Source: Mesaphorura yosii
Lineage: Eukaryota; Arthropoda; Collembola; Poduromorpha; Tullbergiidae
Length of the DNA: 64,000 nt
Assembly (NCBI GenBank): GCA_009869945.1
Contig: WIXG01000236.1
Location: forward strand, 60,302 to 124,301
Direction of reading: 5' to 3'
In this document: piece after piece, positions 13,264 through 23,395 of the stretch
How the letters are laid out: each line of letters begins with the position of its first letter
Position numbering within the stretch: the stretch's first letter is position 1
Position numbers and translations under genes: made by a program
Notes under the pieces: generated by a model
The model's database searches: none
What the model saw: the letters and a program-made list of their open reading frames with translations, nothing else
Told to the model about the DNA's origin: nothing

Positions 13264-13795
13264 GGCTTGATCCAGGATGACAACAAATTCATTAAGCCGG
13301 TTAAGTGATAGCTGAACCTGGCTTGGGCATAATTTGACCATTTCCTTAAATTTAAAATTTTCAAAATTCATATTTCTCGTAATTTCATATTTTAGTCTAT
13401 TGACATCAGGCTGAAATTCGAACTCGAATAAATGAAACCCTCAAACCCTTTGCCTTTTTGCCTGTCGAGTATAAAATGCTTCAATATCCAAAGTTTATGG
13501 AAAGTATGACTCGGAGAAGATGAGCACGAAAAGTGCGAATCTTTCCAGCTGCAGCTACAGCTCGAAAAGATAGCCAGTGTATGCCCGACAATCGAATCAG
13601 AGTGTCTAGAAACGGTGGCACGCGATTCCCCGGGCTTAAATAATCTGTATTCGACACCGCATTCAAATCCACAAGTTGTTCGCGTATGAAATCTGCATTT
13701 ATGTTCTGACCTTCCCCGTCACCCTCCCGCAGACATAGGAAAATCATATTCAACTAATCATCTTCAGTTCGAGAGCAGTAACGTTTTAAAAAGAA

Positions 13796-13991
13796 ATGGA
13801 GCTCTTCAAGCAAATGTACACTGTCTTGGTCATCGGACTGATCCTGCTCGTGGGCATAAGCCAGGCTCGTGACGACTACGTGAGATACTGTAATCTAAAC
13901 TACAATTCATTTATATTGCTCTGAACCTGTTTTTATCAAACAGGGCATTGGCGGTCCCATTGCAAAATTGGCGGCGGTTTCATTCCCTTGA
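13796..13991 (+). CDS. short secreted peptide, paralogue 2 (43 aa, two exons)
   Basis: Exon 1 (13796-13879) encodes a signal peptide (MELFKQMYTVLVIGLILL..., ending ISQA) and RDDY. The 64-bp intron (13880-13943) is phase 0. Exon 2 (13944-13991) encodes GIGGPIAKLAAVSFP and a stop. The intron is almost identical to that of paralogue 3 (about 4 differences in 64 bases), so the two are recent duplicates. Exon 2 has a run of four A where paralogue 3 has five. From that point the frames differ, so the C-terminus may reflect a one-base deletion or a sequencing error. AATAAA is at 14125-14130. The upstream TTCAGTTCGAG near 13763 could be the initiator. Function unknown. Confidence 0.65.
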
Positions 13992-14124
13992 AGGGTGAGA
14001 TTTATTAAGATCAGCTTGGACGAATCCTACTATTAGTTATTTGAGTTAAAATGTTCAAAAATTATAATTTGTCGCTTTGCCAGTGGTCTGAAATTTGAAT
14101 GAAGCGAAATGAAAACTTCTTCAG

Positions 14125-14130
14125 AATAAA
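14125..14130 (+). terminator. poly(A) signal of peptide paralogue 2
   Basis: AATAAA about 135 bases after the stop codon. Comparable hexamers follow paralogue 1 (13427-13432) and paralogue 3 (15159-15164). The surrounding 3' UTR text (CTGAAATTTGAAT and similar) is shared among the three copies. Confidence 0.5.
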
Positions 14131-14858
14131 AATGACATTTTGGAATATTAATTATTTATTTTATTATTCCCAGCTGCATCTTTCTCCCGAAACAGAAAAT
14201 ATATCTCGTTAAAATCCAAGCATTGAAATTGAAGATTAAATACAGCCGAGTTTGATTTGCGAAGAAATAACCATGGTTGAAATGCTGGTGTGAGAGAACT
14301 TCGGTAACTCCAATAAAAATCGAAAAGGTTGGATGGTTTCATCAAATTCGCATTACCAACAAGGTTTCGAATAATCAACTTGTGGTTTCGTGCCCTCGAC
14401 CTATCATTCATGTCCCAATTATCTGAAGAGTGCTTCGGGTAAGTATAGTAAGCAAGAATCCGGCTCAGACAGACAATAAAGCCCATGTGGTTTCTAATCT
14501 GTCACACAAACTCTGGCAATCTTTCAGGAGTCCAATTCATTGAGCATTTGGAAAGATAGCGTTCGACTATACAGGCTTGTCATATTCGGTAATCAGCACA
14601 AGGTCATTACATCCAACACCAAAGCTGTCTTTATTGGTTTATCCAAATTTATCTACTATACATGACGTACGTGCTTTTGTGGACCTTCGTCTCCTTACAG
14701 CAAGGGCGTATCTGGCATAGACGAATTTATAGAGCACTGATACAACATTTACTTCGTCTTAATTAGCTTCGTATGAAAGAAATTTCGTCTGTCTCCAAAA
14801 TTGTATTCTAATTTTTCCCAAGTTCGAGCAGTAGCAGTCAAATTTGTTCTAAAAAGAA

Positions 14859-15051
14859 ATGGAGTTCGTCAAGCAAATGTACGCAGTTCTGGTCCTCGGG
14901 CTGATCATGCTCGTGGGCATGAGCCAGGCTGACGACTACGTGAGTTGCTGTAATCTAAACTACAAGTCAATTATATTGCTCTGAACCTGTTTTTATCAAA
15001 CAGGCCATTGGCGGTCCCCTTGCAAAAATCGCAAAGCGTGAGACTGAATAA
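14859..15051 (+). CDS. short secreted peptide, paralogue 3 (42 aa, two exons)
   Basis: Exon 1 (14859-14939) encodes a 24-residue signal peptide (MEFVKQMYAVLVLGLIML..., ending MSQA) and DDY. A 64-bp phase-0 intron (14940-15003) leads to exon 2 (15004-15051), encoding AIGGPLAKIAKRETE and a stop. The mature peptide is about 18 residues with an acidic start, a G-G-P turn and a basic K-x-x-K-R segment. The AAAAAGAA leader before the ATG and a GTTCGAG motif further upstream are shared with paralogue 2, so promoter and 5' UTR were duplicated too. The gene converges on the fucosyltransferase gene, whose stop codon is only about 260 bases away. Function unknown. Confidence 0.7.
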
Positions 15052-15158
15052 GACGACAGGATTGGACACGCTCACTGAACGGACACCTGCTTTTCATCTG
15101 ACTTCTGAGTTTAACAGTTTCCAAAATTGTAACTTGTCATTTTTCGAGCTCCAATTTG

Positions 15159-15164
15159 AATAAA
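15159..15164 (+). terminator. poly(A) signal of peptide paralogue 3
   Basis: AATAAA in the context TTTGAATAAAACATG, 108 bases downstream of the stop codon of paralogue 3. Confidence 0.55.
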
Positions 15165-15314
15165 ACATGGTGTAATAAGAAATTTCTCATTAGAAATAAG
15201 TAGTAATTCCTGTAATGCATGTATTTGTGCAATTTTGCAAATTTGTCAAAGAATTTGTAGGTGAGAGCAGCGGAGCAGCTGAGAAAAATTGCGTAAATTG
15301 TGCGTGTGCTGGCG

Positions 15315-16938
15315 CTACCAATACCAGTGGTCTTTGGGCAAACAAAGTGGTTTCTTGCTCTGCGCCTGCACTTTGAACTTTGGAAGCCATTGTACAGGAC
15401 GCTTTGCTGGCGGCGGTGGAGGCGAACCTTCGTCAAAGTATAGCATTGCGCACACGCTGCAGAACCACCGTGATCCGTACCCGAGCACAAATTCGCCAGT
15501 GCCTCTCCACTGAAAGAATTCGTTGTATATCGTCGGAATGGACGCGACCACGTGCAAGTATGCCGCCAACGCCTGTGGGGACTGGAAATCCTGCACGTGG
15601 ATGTACGAGTTTTGGGGTGCGTGGTGCCGGTAGAAGGCTGGCGGAGCTCCCATCACGATCGGGATGACGTTATTTCTGAAGGAGAAGGTGACATATTAGA
15701 CCACTTTGCTCAAATACTATAATGAGCTAATTCTATTTCGCTTACTCAAAGCAGTTCCGATGCAGTTTCTCCGTCACATAGTCCTGGCAGTTGGAATTCT
15801 CAAACGCGAGATAAAATTTGTACTGACGCAGAATGTGCGAACATTCTTCACGGTTTTGTGGGGAGCCGCACGATAATTCACCGCATTGTCCATAAACATC
15901 GACGTCGATGAGTGTACTCAACTCTCGAGCGTACTTCATTCGACCATTGTAGGCGTTGCAGTTGGATACGAGCATCGCGACCATTTTGGACTTCCCGACG
16001 CTGTAGTCTGTCAACTGGGGCTTGGCCCTTACGTAGGGATCGAAGTACACCCATTTTGCATACTTGTCTTGCACGGGAGAGCCGCTCCAGTACGAGTTCA
16101 CGAACTGCGAGGCGCTGGTGACATGAAGTGGGTATGTGTGTGGTGACTCGAGCACGTACTTGAACCACGGAATTTGCTGGAGGACGGGAACGGGTGCCTC
16201 TTCTTCAGAATCAGGGGACACCCTCGTCAGGGGCAAAGGATTTCGGTCTATGTACGACACGACGAGGTCGATATCGTCCCAATTATCTGGCTTCGTTCGG
16301 ACCAGGCTGCATTGCGGCTCCAACTCTGCGAATTGGTTCGGTAGATTCACGTCAGGAATTATGCTGCATCCAGAAATGCGACCAGACTCTATCCAATGAG
16401 GCATCAGGGCCCAGTCTGGCCAATTGTTGATGTTGCCGATAAATATTCTTTTGTGAGGGAGTCCAAGCGTAGCATAACGTCCGTATTGCCAGGTTGGGCC
16501 TGTGGTACCGGACGGAAACGTCCGCGTCCGGATAAAATTCCCGATAATTAACTGCAACCGCCATGTGAGTTGTGCTAGAACCTTCTCTTCCTCACCTGGG
16601 AAGCCCCAAAGAGATTGATTGCTGAAATCGTATGGCACCGGTAAACTTTCTTGTTCATTCACGTTCGCATTGGTGGTCAAGTTAGTGATCCAGCTCACCA
16701 TTTCCCAGTATTTGAAGGTTAGATCGATCTCTGAGCTGCTGAGCACAAGTTTTGACCCTTGGCGCATTAAATCCGCGTGGATTCGCTGCTGTTGCTGCCG
16801 GAGTGGGTCCATGGTTGGCAATTTGTATTTGAACAGGGATCGTTGGGTAACGTGTCCATAAAAATGAAGTTGGAGGAAGCACAGTCCGAGTATGCAGGCG
16901 CAAACCCGAAACACAACACCACGCGGACGAGGACTCAT
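15315..16938 (-). CDS. alpha-1,3-fucosyltransferase (GT10), two exons
   Basis: Golgi type II enzyme that transfers fucose from GDP-fucose to N-glycans or related glycans. Exon 1 is 15746-16938 and exon 2 is 15315-15675, with a 70-bp intron (15676-15745, GTAAGC to CCTTCAG, phase 2), giving 517 aa. I chose the ATG at 16938 because it gives a seven-residue cytoplasmic tail (MSPRPRG) followed by the hydrophobic anchor VVFRVCACILGLCFLQLHF. Codons further upstream in the frame have no ATG. The GT10 donor-site signature (FENSNCQDYVTEKL, then R-N-C-F-E-N-N-V-I-P-I-V-M-G) is at about residues 379-412 and is interrupted by the intron exactly where the reading frame resumes. Potential N-glycosylation sites include NLTT and NQSL in the stem. 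The C-terminal part is Cys- and Pro-rich. It is closest in build to the arthropod FucTA/FucTC group, but I cannot assign a member. Confidence 0.9.
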
Positions 16939-17040
16939 AGTGAAACAATTCTCCGGAAACAATTCCTGAGGGATGATTGTCCTTTCCCATACCCAACATT
17001 CAATACATTCACCCAATCTCTCGCTTCTCCCTGGTCATAA

Positions 17041-18049
17041 ATGAATTTATTCACTTGTACTCAATTGCTCTCCGCTGGACACTTTAGCCAAAGTACACTT
17101 GTGAACAGAGTTATAACTCGTTTACTCCTTTCTGAATGCTGCGTAGGACTGCGTAACACTTCGAATTCGATCAATTTTGCAAAATCTGATAAAAAATTGT
17201 GCCACTGTTGAGTGTAAATAGTAATGCTCATGTTTGCACAAGTGCTGCAGTCTCAATTTGTGGCGAGGAGATCTACTATGATGTGATACGCTATATGCTT
17301 CCATTCGCTTAGCATTATCGTACGATTTGATGTGCCTGAGTGTTGTACTTCCGAGAACGGTTCGCTTGTTTCGCTGGACCCTTTGAAGGCACGCGTGGCG
17401 TTTGGGAGAGTGAAATCTCCTTCCATTCGAAGACCAGAAACGTCGATTGAGGCTTGTGCAGAGATCAGCAGTCCTTTGACTTGAGGTGAATGAATGCATG
17501 TGTGTATTTGTATGTGCGATACAAAAATTTAGAATCCGCAAGTAATAACTATAGAATGCCATACACTGACTTTAACCAATTTTAGAAATTGATAAGGAGA
17601 AATATGGTCGCATCGATGAAAAATGTGACGGTATGCATACACAGGAATCTGTCAATGAAGTAAAACGAGCCAATTTATTTACAAAGTTCACGACATGACT
17701 TCCCCAGGCGTCGTGCCAGTTCGTGCTGTGTTCGTGGCATCTTTCTATGCCAGTTCCTCATACGCAGACTCCGCTTGAATACCTTCGCCTTCTGATTTGT
17801 TATTGAGAGGACCACGACGGCTAATCAAGGAATCGAGCTGGCTGCAATGGGGAATGGTGAAGATAAAATTGCTGGTTTAAAGTTTTATGATACCGATCTA
17901 CTGATTACTGATTCTACAGTTTGATGAAACTACCATAAAATGATTACGTTCTCAACAGGTGAACAGGTCAATTTACATTTCAAGCTTTAAAGGGCAAGCC
18001 CCACGAAATTGTGACAATGATTTTCTAAATAATAGTCCACTAGTCCTCA
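17041..18049. other. noncoding stretch
   Basis: Upstream flank of the fucosyltransferase gene and downstream flank of the first decayed chemoreceptor copy. A 146-codon minus-strand frame at 17122-17562 is basic and of low complexity with no domain, and I do not call it a gene. Confidence 0.45.
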
Positions 18050-18886
18050 AAATAGCTTAAGATGAGCTGATATAATTCCTTGATCAAATGTGAAATTGAA
18101 CAATTGGTTGATGATCGACAGTCACTTGTATGTCCTGATTGCCTGATCTGTCTCAGCTCTGCAATTTATGATGACTTCATCCAGAACGACCGATGTCAGT
18201 TTCGAATACGTGTAGCCAGCCCACAATCCCAGCGCCCCATAGTTATACTATGCCTGCATAGAAGCGAGGATTGATATCCAGCACGAGGGGGCAAAGATCA
18301 GGATGTTAATGATAATATCCGAATGGAGCAGGGAGCTCAAGTGAAATCGGCAGCCCTAGTAGTAGATGTATCCCAGCACAGGACCCACGCGCGAAGCCAT
18401 TAAGCCACCAAGAAAGATGATCATCGTCAGCTCCTGAATTTTGTAGTTTGCCACACCTTTAGTGGGCGCTGCTGATTTGATCTCCTCCGATTGAGGCCTT
18501 TTCTCACTTTCCGGCTCCGTGATTCTCTGATTCAACCTGAGAAGATGATTGACGAGAGTGATCAGTTCCTCGTTGCGATCGGCCATTGCAAAACACGGTG
18601 AGAGCGTGTGCAGGTGAGTGAATGCGAGGATCACATGAAGCGATGTTTTGATTGAGATTCTCGACAACTCATCCTTCGGTTGGGCAGCTAGCCTGACAAC
18701 AAGAAAGATGAAAACCCCGAGACGAAGCGCCGGAAGTAGATTACAGAGCCATTTCTTCAGCTGTGATTATGTGAGAATTAGCTTCATGGTCTTGGTATCC
18801 GCATCCCAATCGAAAGGAAACACGTAGGCTTTTGTTGCCAGCTTGGCACTGTCCAGGAACAGCTTCCATTCTAACTCCGTCAGCAT
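18050..18886 (-). pseudogene. chemoreceptor-like 7TM pseudogene, copy 1
   Basis: Decayed paralogue of the intact receptor at 23396-24586. The frame opens with ATG at 18886 (MLTELEWKLFLDSAKLATKA, then the family block FPFDWDADT). It meets an in-frame TAA at codon 40 and continues through the first membrane segments and the E-E-L-I-T-L-V-N loop. A further stop follows GYIYY at about 18356. Homology then resumes (R-A-E-T-D-Q-A-I-R-T-Y-K, stop, L-S-I-I-N-Q-L-F-N-F-T-F). The last membrane segment and the C-terminal L-x-N-F are absent. Several independent stops make a functional gene very unlikely. Confidence 0.75.
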
Positions 18887-19290
18887 CGTTGGAATTCTCT
18901 GGGTTCTCTGGTTGAGTGAACGTTAGGTTTCATTGGACGCTGTGGAACCCATCGAAACTTTGAAATTAAGTAGATTGCAATTTGCAAAACACTTCACGTT
19001 ACTCTACCCAGTAACGTTGTTAAATTGCGAACAGCGCCTCAAAGCATCAATTTGCAGTTTAGAAGAACGATTGACCGAATTCTGGAACGGGTCTATTAAC
19101 AATGGAAGTGTCTTTATCTAATCTGTACTAAAAGTAATAAGCTAGGCCATGAGTGTTCTTCAAGTTCGCAACTGCAGCTGCGGCTTAATTTTTTCAAAAT
19201 ATAACATGCAATTGTTGCATTCACGCGACATTAAGTAAGAAACCTCATAACTAATAATTTATTTCCTCGGCGAATTAAAATATTGAAATT

Positions 19291-20066
19291 CTAAAAGTTG
19301 AGGAGTAAAAATATTGTTATGTCGGCGCTAAAGTTGACAGTATTCAGGGTCAGAAAACGGTCGAAGAAGTACAAAGAATAAACTTGATTGCGAGGGACAA
19401 GGCATGATTTCGGCTTGCGTAGCATTAATTTGTATTCAGTTTCAGGCATTTTCTCAAGCTCTCATTCCGGGCCGTCAATGCTTGCTTGAACTCGATTGCT
19501 TTCTGACTTGTCTTGGAACCGGGACGCATGACACCACGATGGCTGCAAGACCAATGAATAACATTGATTCATTGATAACATTACCGATGCCACGAATTGA
19601 CGCGAAGATTAGAAGACTGCCACTGAAATCGGTTGTTATCTTGATAGCAGGAATGATGGCACATCCAAATGTGAGGTTGAACAATTGATTGATGATTGTT
19701 AGCCATTTGTACGTTCTGAGGGAGTCATCAGCGTTAGCGTCGGGTGCACAATTGCTGGTGATGTGATCGAAGAGACACGAGGTCAATTTGCAGTACACGT
19801 ACCCAACACATATTGCCATCACGGCCACAGCGTAGCAGTTTGTCCGAACAGTGGAGAGAATAGATGCGGCAGGACATTGCGAATGCCAAAATGCTTGCGA
19901 CAGTCATCACCGTCGTCGTCGTGTTTTAAGGCAGTATTGAATTCAGGTGTGATGTGGTGAGGATCCATTTCTTGGTCTTGGCGTCCCAATCGAATGGGAA
20001 GATGCATGTCTTCGTTGTTTGTGTGATGCTTTCCTGAAACGGTAGTAATTGCAAGTCCGTTAGCAT
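19291..20066 (-). pseudogene. chemoreceptor-like 7TM pseudogene, copy 2 (internal deletion)
   Basis: The start at 20066 reads MLTDLQLLPFQESITQTTK and then FPFDWDAKTK, matching the array's N-terminus. The frame stops soon after. Homology resumes at about 19828 with the second half (A-I-C-V-G-Y-V-Y, then TYKWLTIINQLFNLTFGCAI), so the segment coding for about the first four membrane helices has been lost. The C-terminus is well preserved in another frame: R-N-Q-V-Y-S-L-Y-F-F-D-R-F-L-T-L-N-T-V then F-L-L-L-N-F and a stop at 19291. Frame changes near 19475 add to the damage. Confidence 0.75.
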
Positions 20067-20129
20067 CGTTGAAGATTCCTGTTGGACAAGAGCGAGAGGT
20101 GCTTTCTTATGTTTTATGGTCAAAGCTCT

Positions 20130-21120
20130 AGTAAATACAACCCATCTTTCACCATCATCGTTTCTGCAGACTTCACTTAATTTGCTGCCTCTTACTTAAT
20201 TAGTTGTGACGAAAATCCGAAAATGGAAAGGTTTTCATTTTTAATATCTTAATTTCTTTGGAAAATAGAATTTGATATGTAGTACGTGGGTGATTTTCGC
20301 AAGTGCGCCTAGCTCTACATACAATTATGAAACAAAAACAAAAGGGCAGATTGTACTCTGTCTGGGACGAGCGAGGATTACTGGACTTAAATTCTAAAAC
20401 GAATGCTCTCATGTGCTCGTGGTCTCGTATTCTGTCGGAAAGACTGAGTAAGGAAAAAGACTAACTCTGAAGATAACGCAAATGAGATAAGGAAGGGACT
20501 GTGCTCTTCTTTAAATAATGAACTGTGTGCGGTGACACAACTTTCAGGGACAAAGAACTGCATGCGCGCAAATGCCAAAATTGGCGTACCTTCGGCTTTC
20601 TGGACGCTGGAGTGGGTTTCAGGCTCGGAAATCGAAGGGTGGCGTGGAAAATGGCGGTGGCTCGCAAATGAAGGGCTGCGCGACGTTAATTCGAAGGCTG
20701 GTGGCCGAATTCTACTATTTTGGTGACGAGAAGCGTGCGGGGAGAGAGTGATTACAATTAATAACATAAAAGGACGACAATTACTCCGCATCTTATAAAA
20801 CGTGTGCTGTGCTGTGCTGCGCGGCTTCGCGCAGGCGCAAGACAACCGGACTCAACGACGCGAACGTGCGACTGACGAATGATGACAAAACAATGAATGG
20901 ACGCGGACGAGGGCACGGACAATTGCAATTGAATCAAAGATGCGACTTTTAATTGACTTTAGACTCGACTTCGACGACTAATTGATGACGCTTGACTCGA
21001 CGACTAAATTGTTTTACAACGGACTGCGATTCTGACTCTGACTGCAGCAGTTGACTGAACTGACTCTTCTCTGGACACACTGTCATCTTTCCTCTCTCTT
21101 TCCTATCTCGACTCTTTTCA
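20130..21120. other. noncoding stretch within the chemoreceptor array
   Basis: A 152-codon minus-strand frame at 20387-20845 is Ser-, His- and Arg-rich with no family resemblance and no receptor homology. Tracts of GACTCGACTT-like repeats run from about 20930 to 21060. Nothing else is supported. Confidence 0.4.
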
Positions 21121-21194
21121 TAGTTCTATTCTAATTTTACTGGGACTGGGAAGCATCGCATTGGCATTTCTTCACACCCACGAGCAGGTACGTT

Positions 21195-21935
21195 GGGTGT
21201 CGGAATAAGCTGCTAATATTTCGAATCAAATGACTAAAAGCACAGGTCCGGCAGAGTCCATTGCCAGCTTCACGGCGGGTATGATTCCTTGGACAAATGT
21301 GAGATTGAATAGTTTGGTGATTATTGTGAGCCATCTGTAAGTTGTGATGGGTACCTGATTGCTGTCACCGCCACAATTATTGGTGAGATCGTCAAGAATC
21401 TTTGATCTAACCTTGCATTAGGTGTAGCCACCAGAGATGGCCAGCAGCGCATAAATATATGCTTGTATACCCGTAAGGATTGAGATTGGCCAAGATATTA
21501 CGAAGATCAGAGCGTTAACGTCAGAGCATTCGCATTCGTATCAGATCGCAGGAAATGCAAGTAGACCTGACCGTTCCAGTAATATGTATAGCCCAGCGCC
21601 TCAAATACGATGGTAGATTTTATGCGCTGGACAAAGATGCTAGGATCAACTCCGAAAGCTGACGGTTCTTAATTTCAGCTGCCTAGAGGCTTTTGCTTCG
21701 ACTTTGCGTCCGTTCTTCGTTGACCGGTTGCATTGCCAAAAGATAATTTGCGCAGCTCACCGAGAAATTTAACCATTTCCTCGCACTTTCTAGCAATGGC
21801 AAATTCCATGAAGAACTTGACCATGTGCGCCATCAGAAGTACAAAATGCAGCGAGGACTCAAATGTTAAAATGGGGAGTTCTGTGGCTGAGTAGTATCTG
21901 AAATTTTCTGCAAGTAGGATGAGGAATGTCAGATG
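21195..21935 (-). pseudogene. chemoreceptor-like 7TM pseudogene, copy 3 (both ends lost)
   Basis: Minus-strand translation gives R-Y-Y-S-A-T-E-L-P-I-L-T-F-E-S-S-L-H (membrane segment 2 region), then V-Q-R-I-K-S-T-I-V-F-E-A-L-G-Y-T-Y-Y-W, and finally T-Y-R-W-L-T-I-I-T-K-L-F-N-L-T-F-V-Q-G-I followed by stops. The FPFDW N-terminal block and the C-terminal L-x-N-F are missing, and at least four in-frame stops are visible. The N-terminal loss coincides with the end of copy 4 at 21971. Confidence 0.7.
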
Positions 21936-21970
21936 CCGTATTTTTAGTTTCGAAATTCAGTAGCTGGGCT

Positions 21971-23055
21971 CTAGAAATTCACTAACAAAAATATCGTCCC
22001 ATCAATACTAAAATTAATAGTGCTCAGAGTGTGAAACGGATAGATAAAATACAGCGAGCCAGCTTGATTCCGAACGTCTCGGCAGGACCTCGCAAGCTGT
22101 GGCGACAGTTTCTGGTCCATTTGTGATAATTTACCGCGATCATTGAATGAGGCCAGTGCTTCTTTGAATGCGAGTGCCTTCCTGTTCGTTTTGGAGAGGA
22201 AGAAAACCTGGGCACAAGATATGACGAAGGCCAAGAGTCAGATGACGCCCATGAGCGGGTAGACTGACTACTGGAGAACCTTCCCAATGTGTCGAATTGA
22301 AATGAACATTGCCACAGGTCCCGCAAAAGCTTGTTGACCTCAGTGCTTCTTCACAGTTTGATTATTGTCTCCTTGTCTGATAAGACCGTCCAGGATTTTT
22401 GACGTGACCTTGCGTAGACGTAGCCGCCTGCATCCCGGAAAAGATTGCGACGGAGCAAGAGAGCGAGTAAATCAAAATGTTAATCGTTGTCAGCCCATTT
22501 CCTTCAGATCGCAGAAAATTAAAATGAAACCGCCAATACCAGCAGAATATGTAACCCAGCGACGCGCCGATGACGGCGCATTTAATACATTGAACAAAAA
22601 GTGCCAAGACCAATTCCTGAGCCGTGCAGTTTCTCAATACAAGTTTAGGTTTCGGTTCCGTGGCCGCTTGTGACGAAATACTCATGCTTCTTTGATCGCC
22701 CATTTTGCTGACGGACAACTTACACAATTCCCCCGGCAAGTTTAATTAGTTCTTCGCTCCTTCCTGTGATGCCGGATCCCATTAAGAATATGAACATGTG
22801 TGTGAATGTGAGCGCGACATGCAGAGATGTTTCGAAAGGCAAGTTGGATAATTCTGCAGCCGAGTAGTACCTGAAGCTCTCTGCGATCAGGATGAAGAAA
22901 ACTAGATGTAGAAATGGAAATAGAATGCACAGCCACTTCTTCAAGTGTGATTTCGTTAGAGTCAGCGAATCTGCCTCAGCGTCCCAATCAAACGGAAAGG
23001 CACACGCCTTCGTCGCTTGTTTCATGGTGTCGTGAAACAGACCACATAAGAACAA
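21971..23055 (-). pseudogene. chemoreceptor-like 7TM pseudogene, copy 4
   Basis: N-terminal part (about 22720-23055) reads D-T-M-K-Q-A-T-K-A then AFPFDWDAEADSLTLT but has no ATG, and ends in a stop after E-E-L-I-K-L-A-G-G. The frame then shifts (22362-22739: LGYIFCWYWRFHFNFLRS and the next membrane segment). After a second disruption the TYKWLT block is missing. The C-terminal part resumes as F-I-S-I-R-H-I-G-K-V with two stops, then a clean stretch ending G-S-L-Y-F-I-Y-P-F-H-T-L and F-L-L-V-N-F (21971). The long preserved tracts suggest fairly recent decay. Confidence 0.78.
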
Positions 23056-23395
23056 ATGGAAATGAAAGAATCAAATGCGCATTTTGACAAAGTTCAACAC
23101 TATTTACAAACCCTGAAAGGATGGTACCGGTTAAGGCCCTGCTTTCGGCCAAGCGCTCGCGATTGATGAGTCATATACCAATCGAGAGCAGGCTTGAAAT
23201 GAGCTCCGGAGATGGATTGTTTCCTTTGAGAGAAAGGTTTCGACGATTTGATATTTGCCACGGGACAGCATTTGTAATTTTTGGCAATTTGTATTTGATG
23301 TTCGACTTTTCTCAATCGCAAATCAGTAAGATTCGACACAATTCCCTATATTTACTTAACATTTTCCATTGAGCAGAAGCTTGGCAATAATTACT

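Noticed and set aside
17122-17562. 146-codon minus-strand frame upstream of the fucosyltransferase
   Set aside because: No family resemblance. It starts well above the fucosyltransferase anchor and is not in phase with it.
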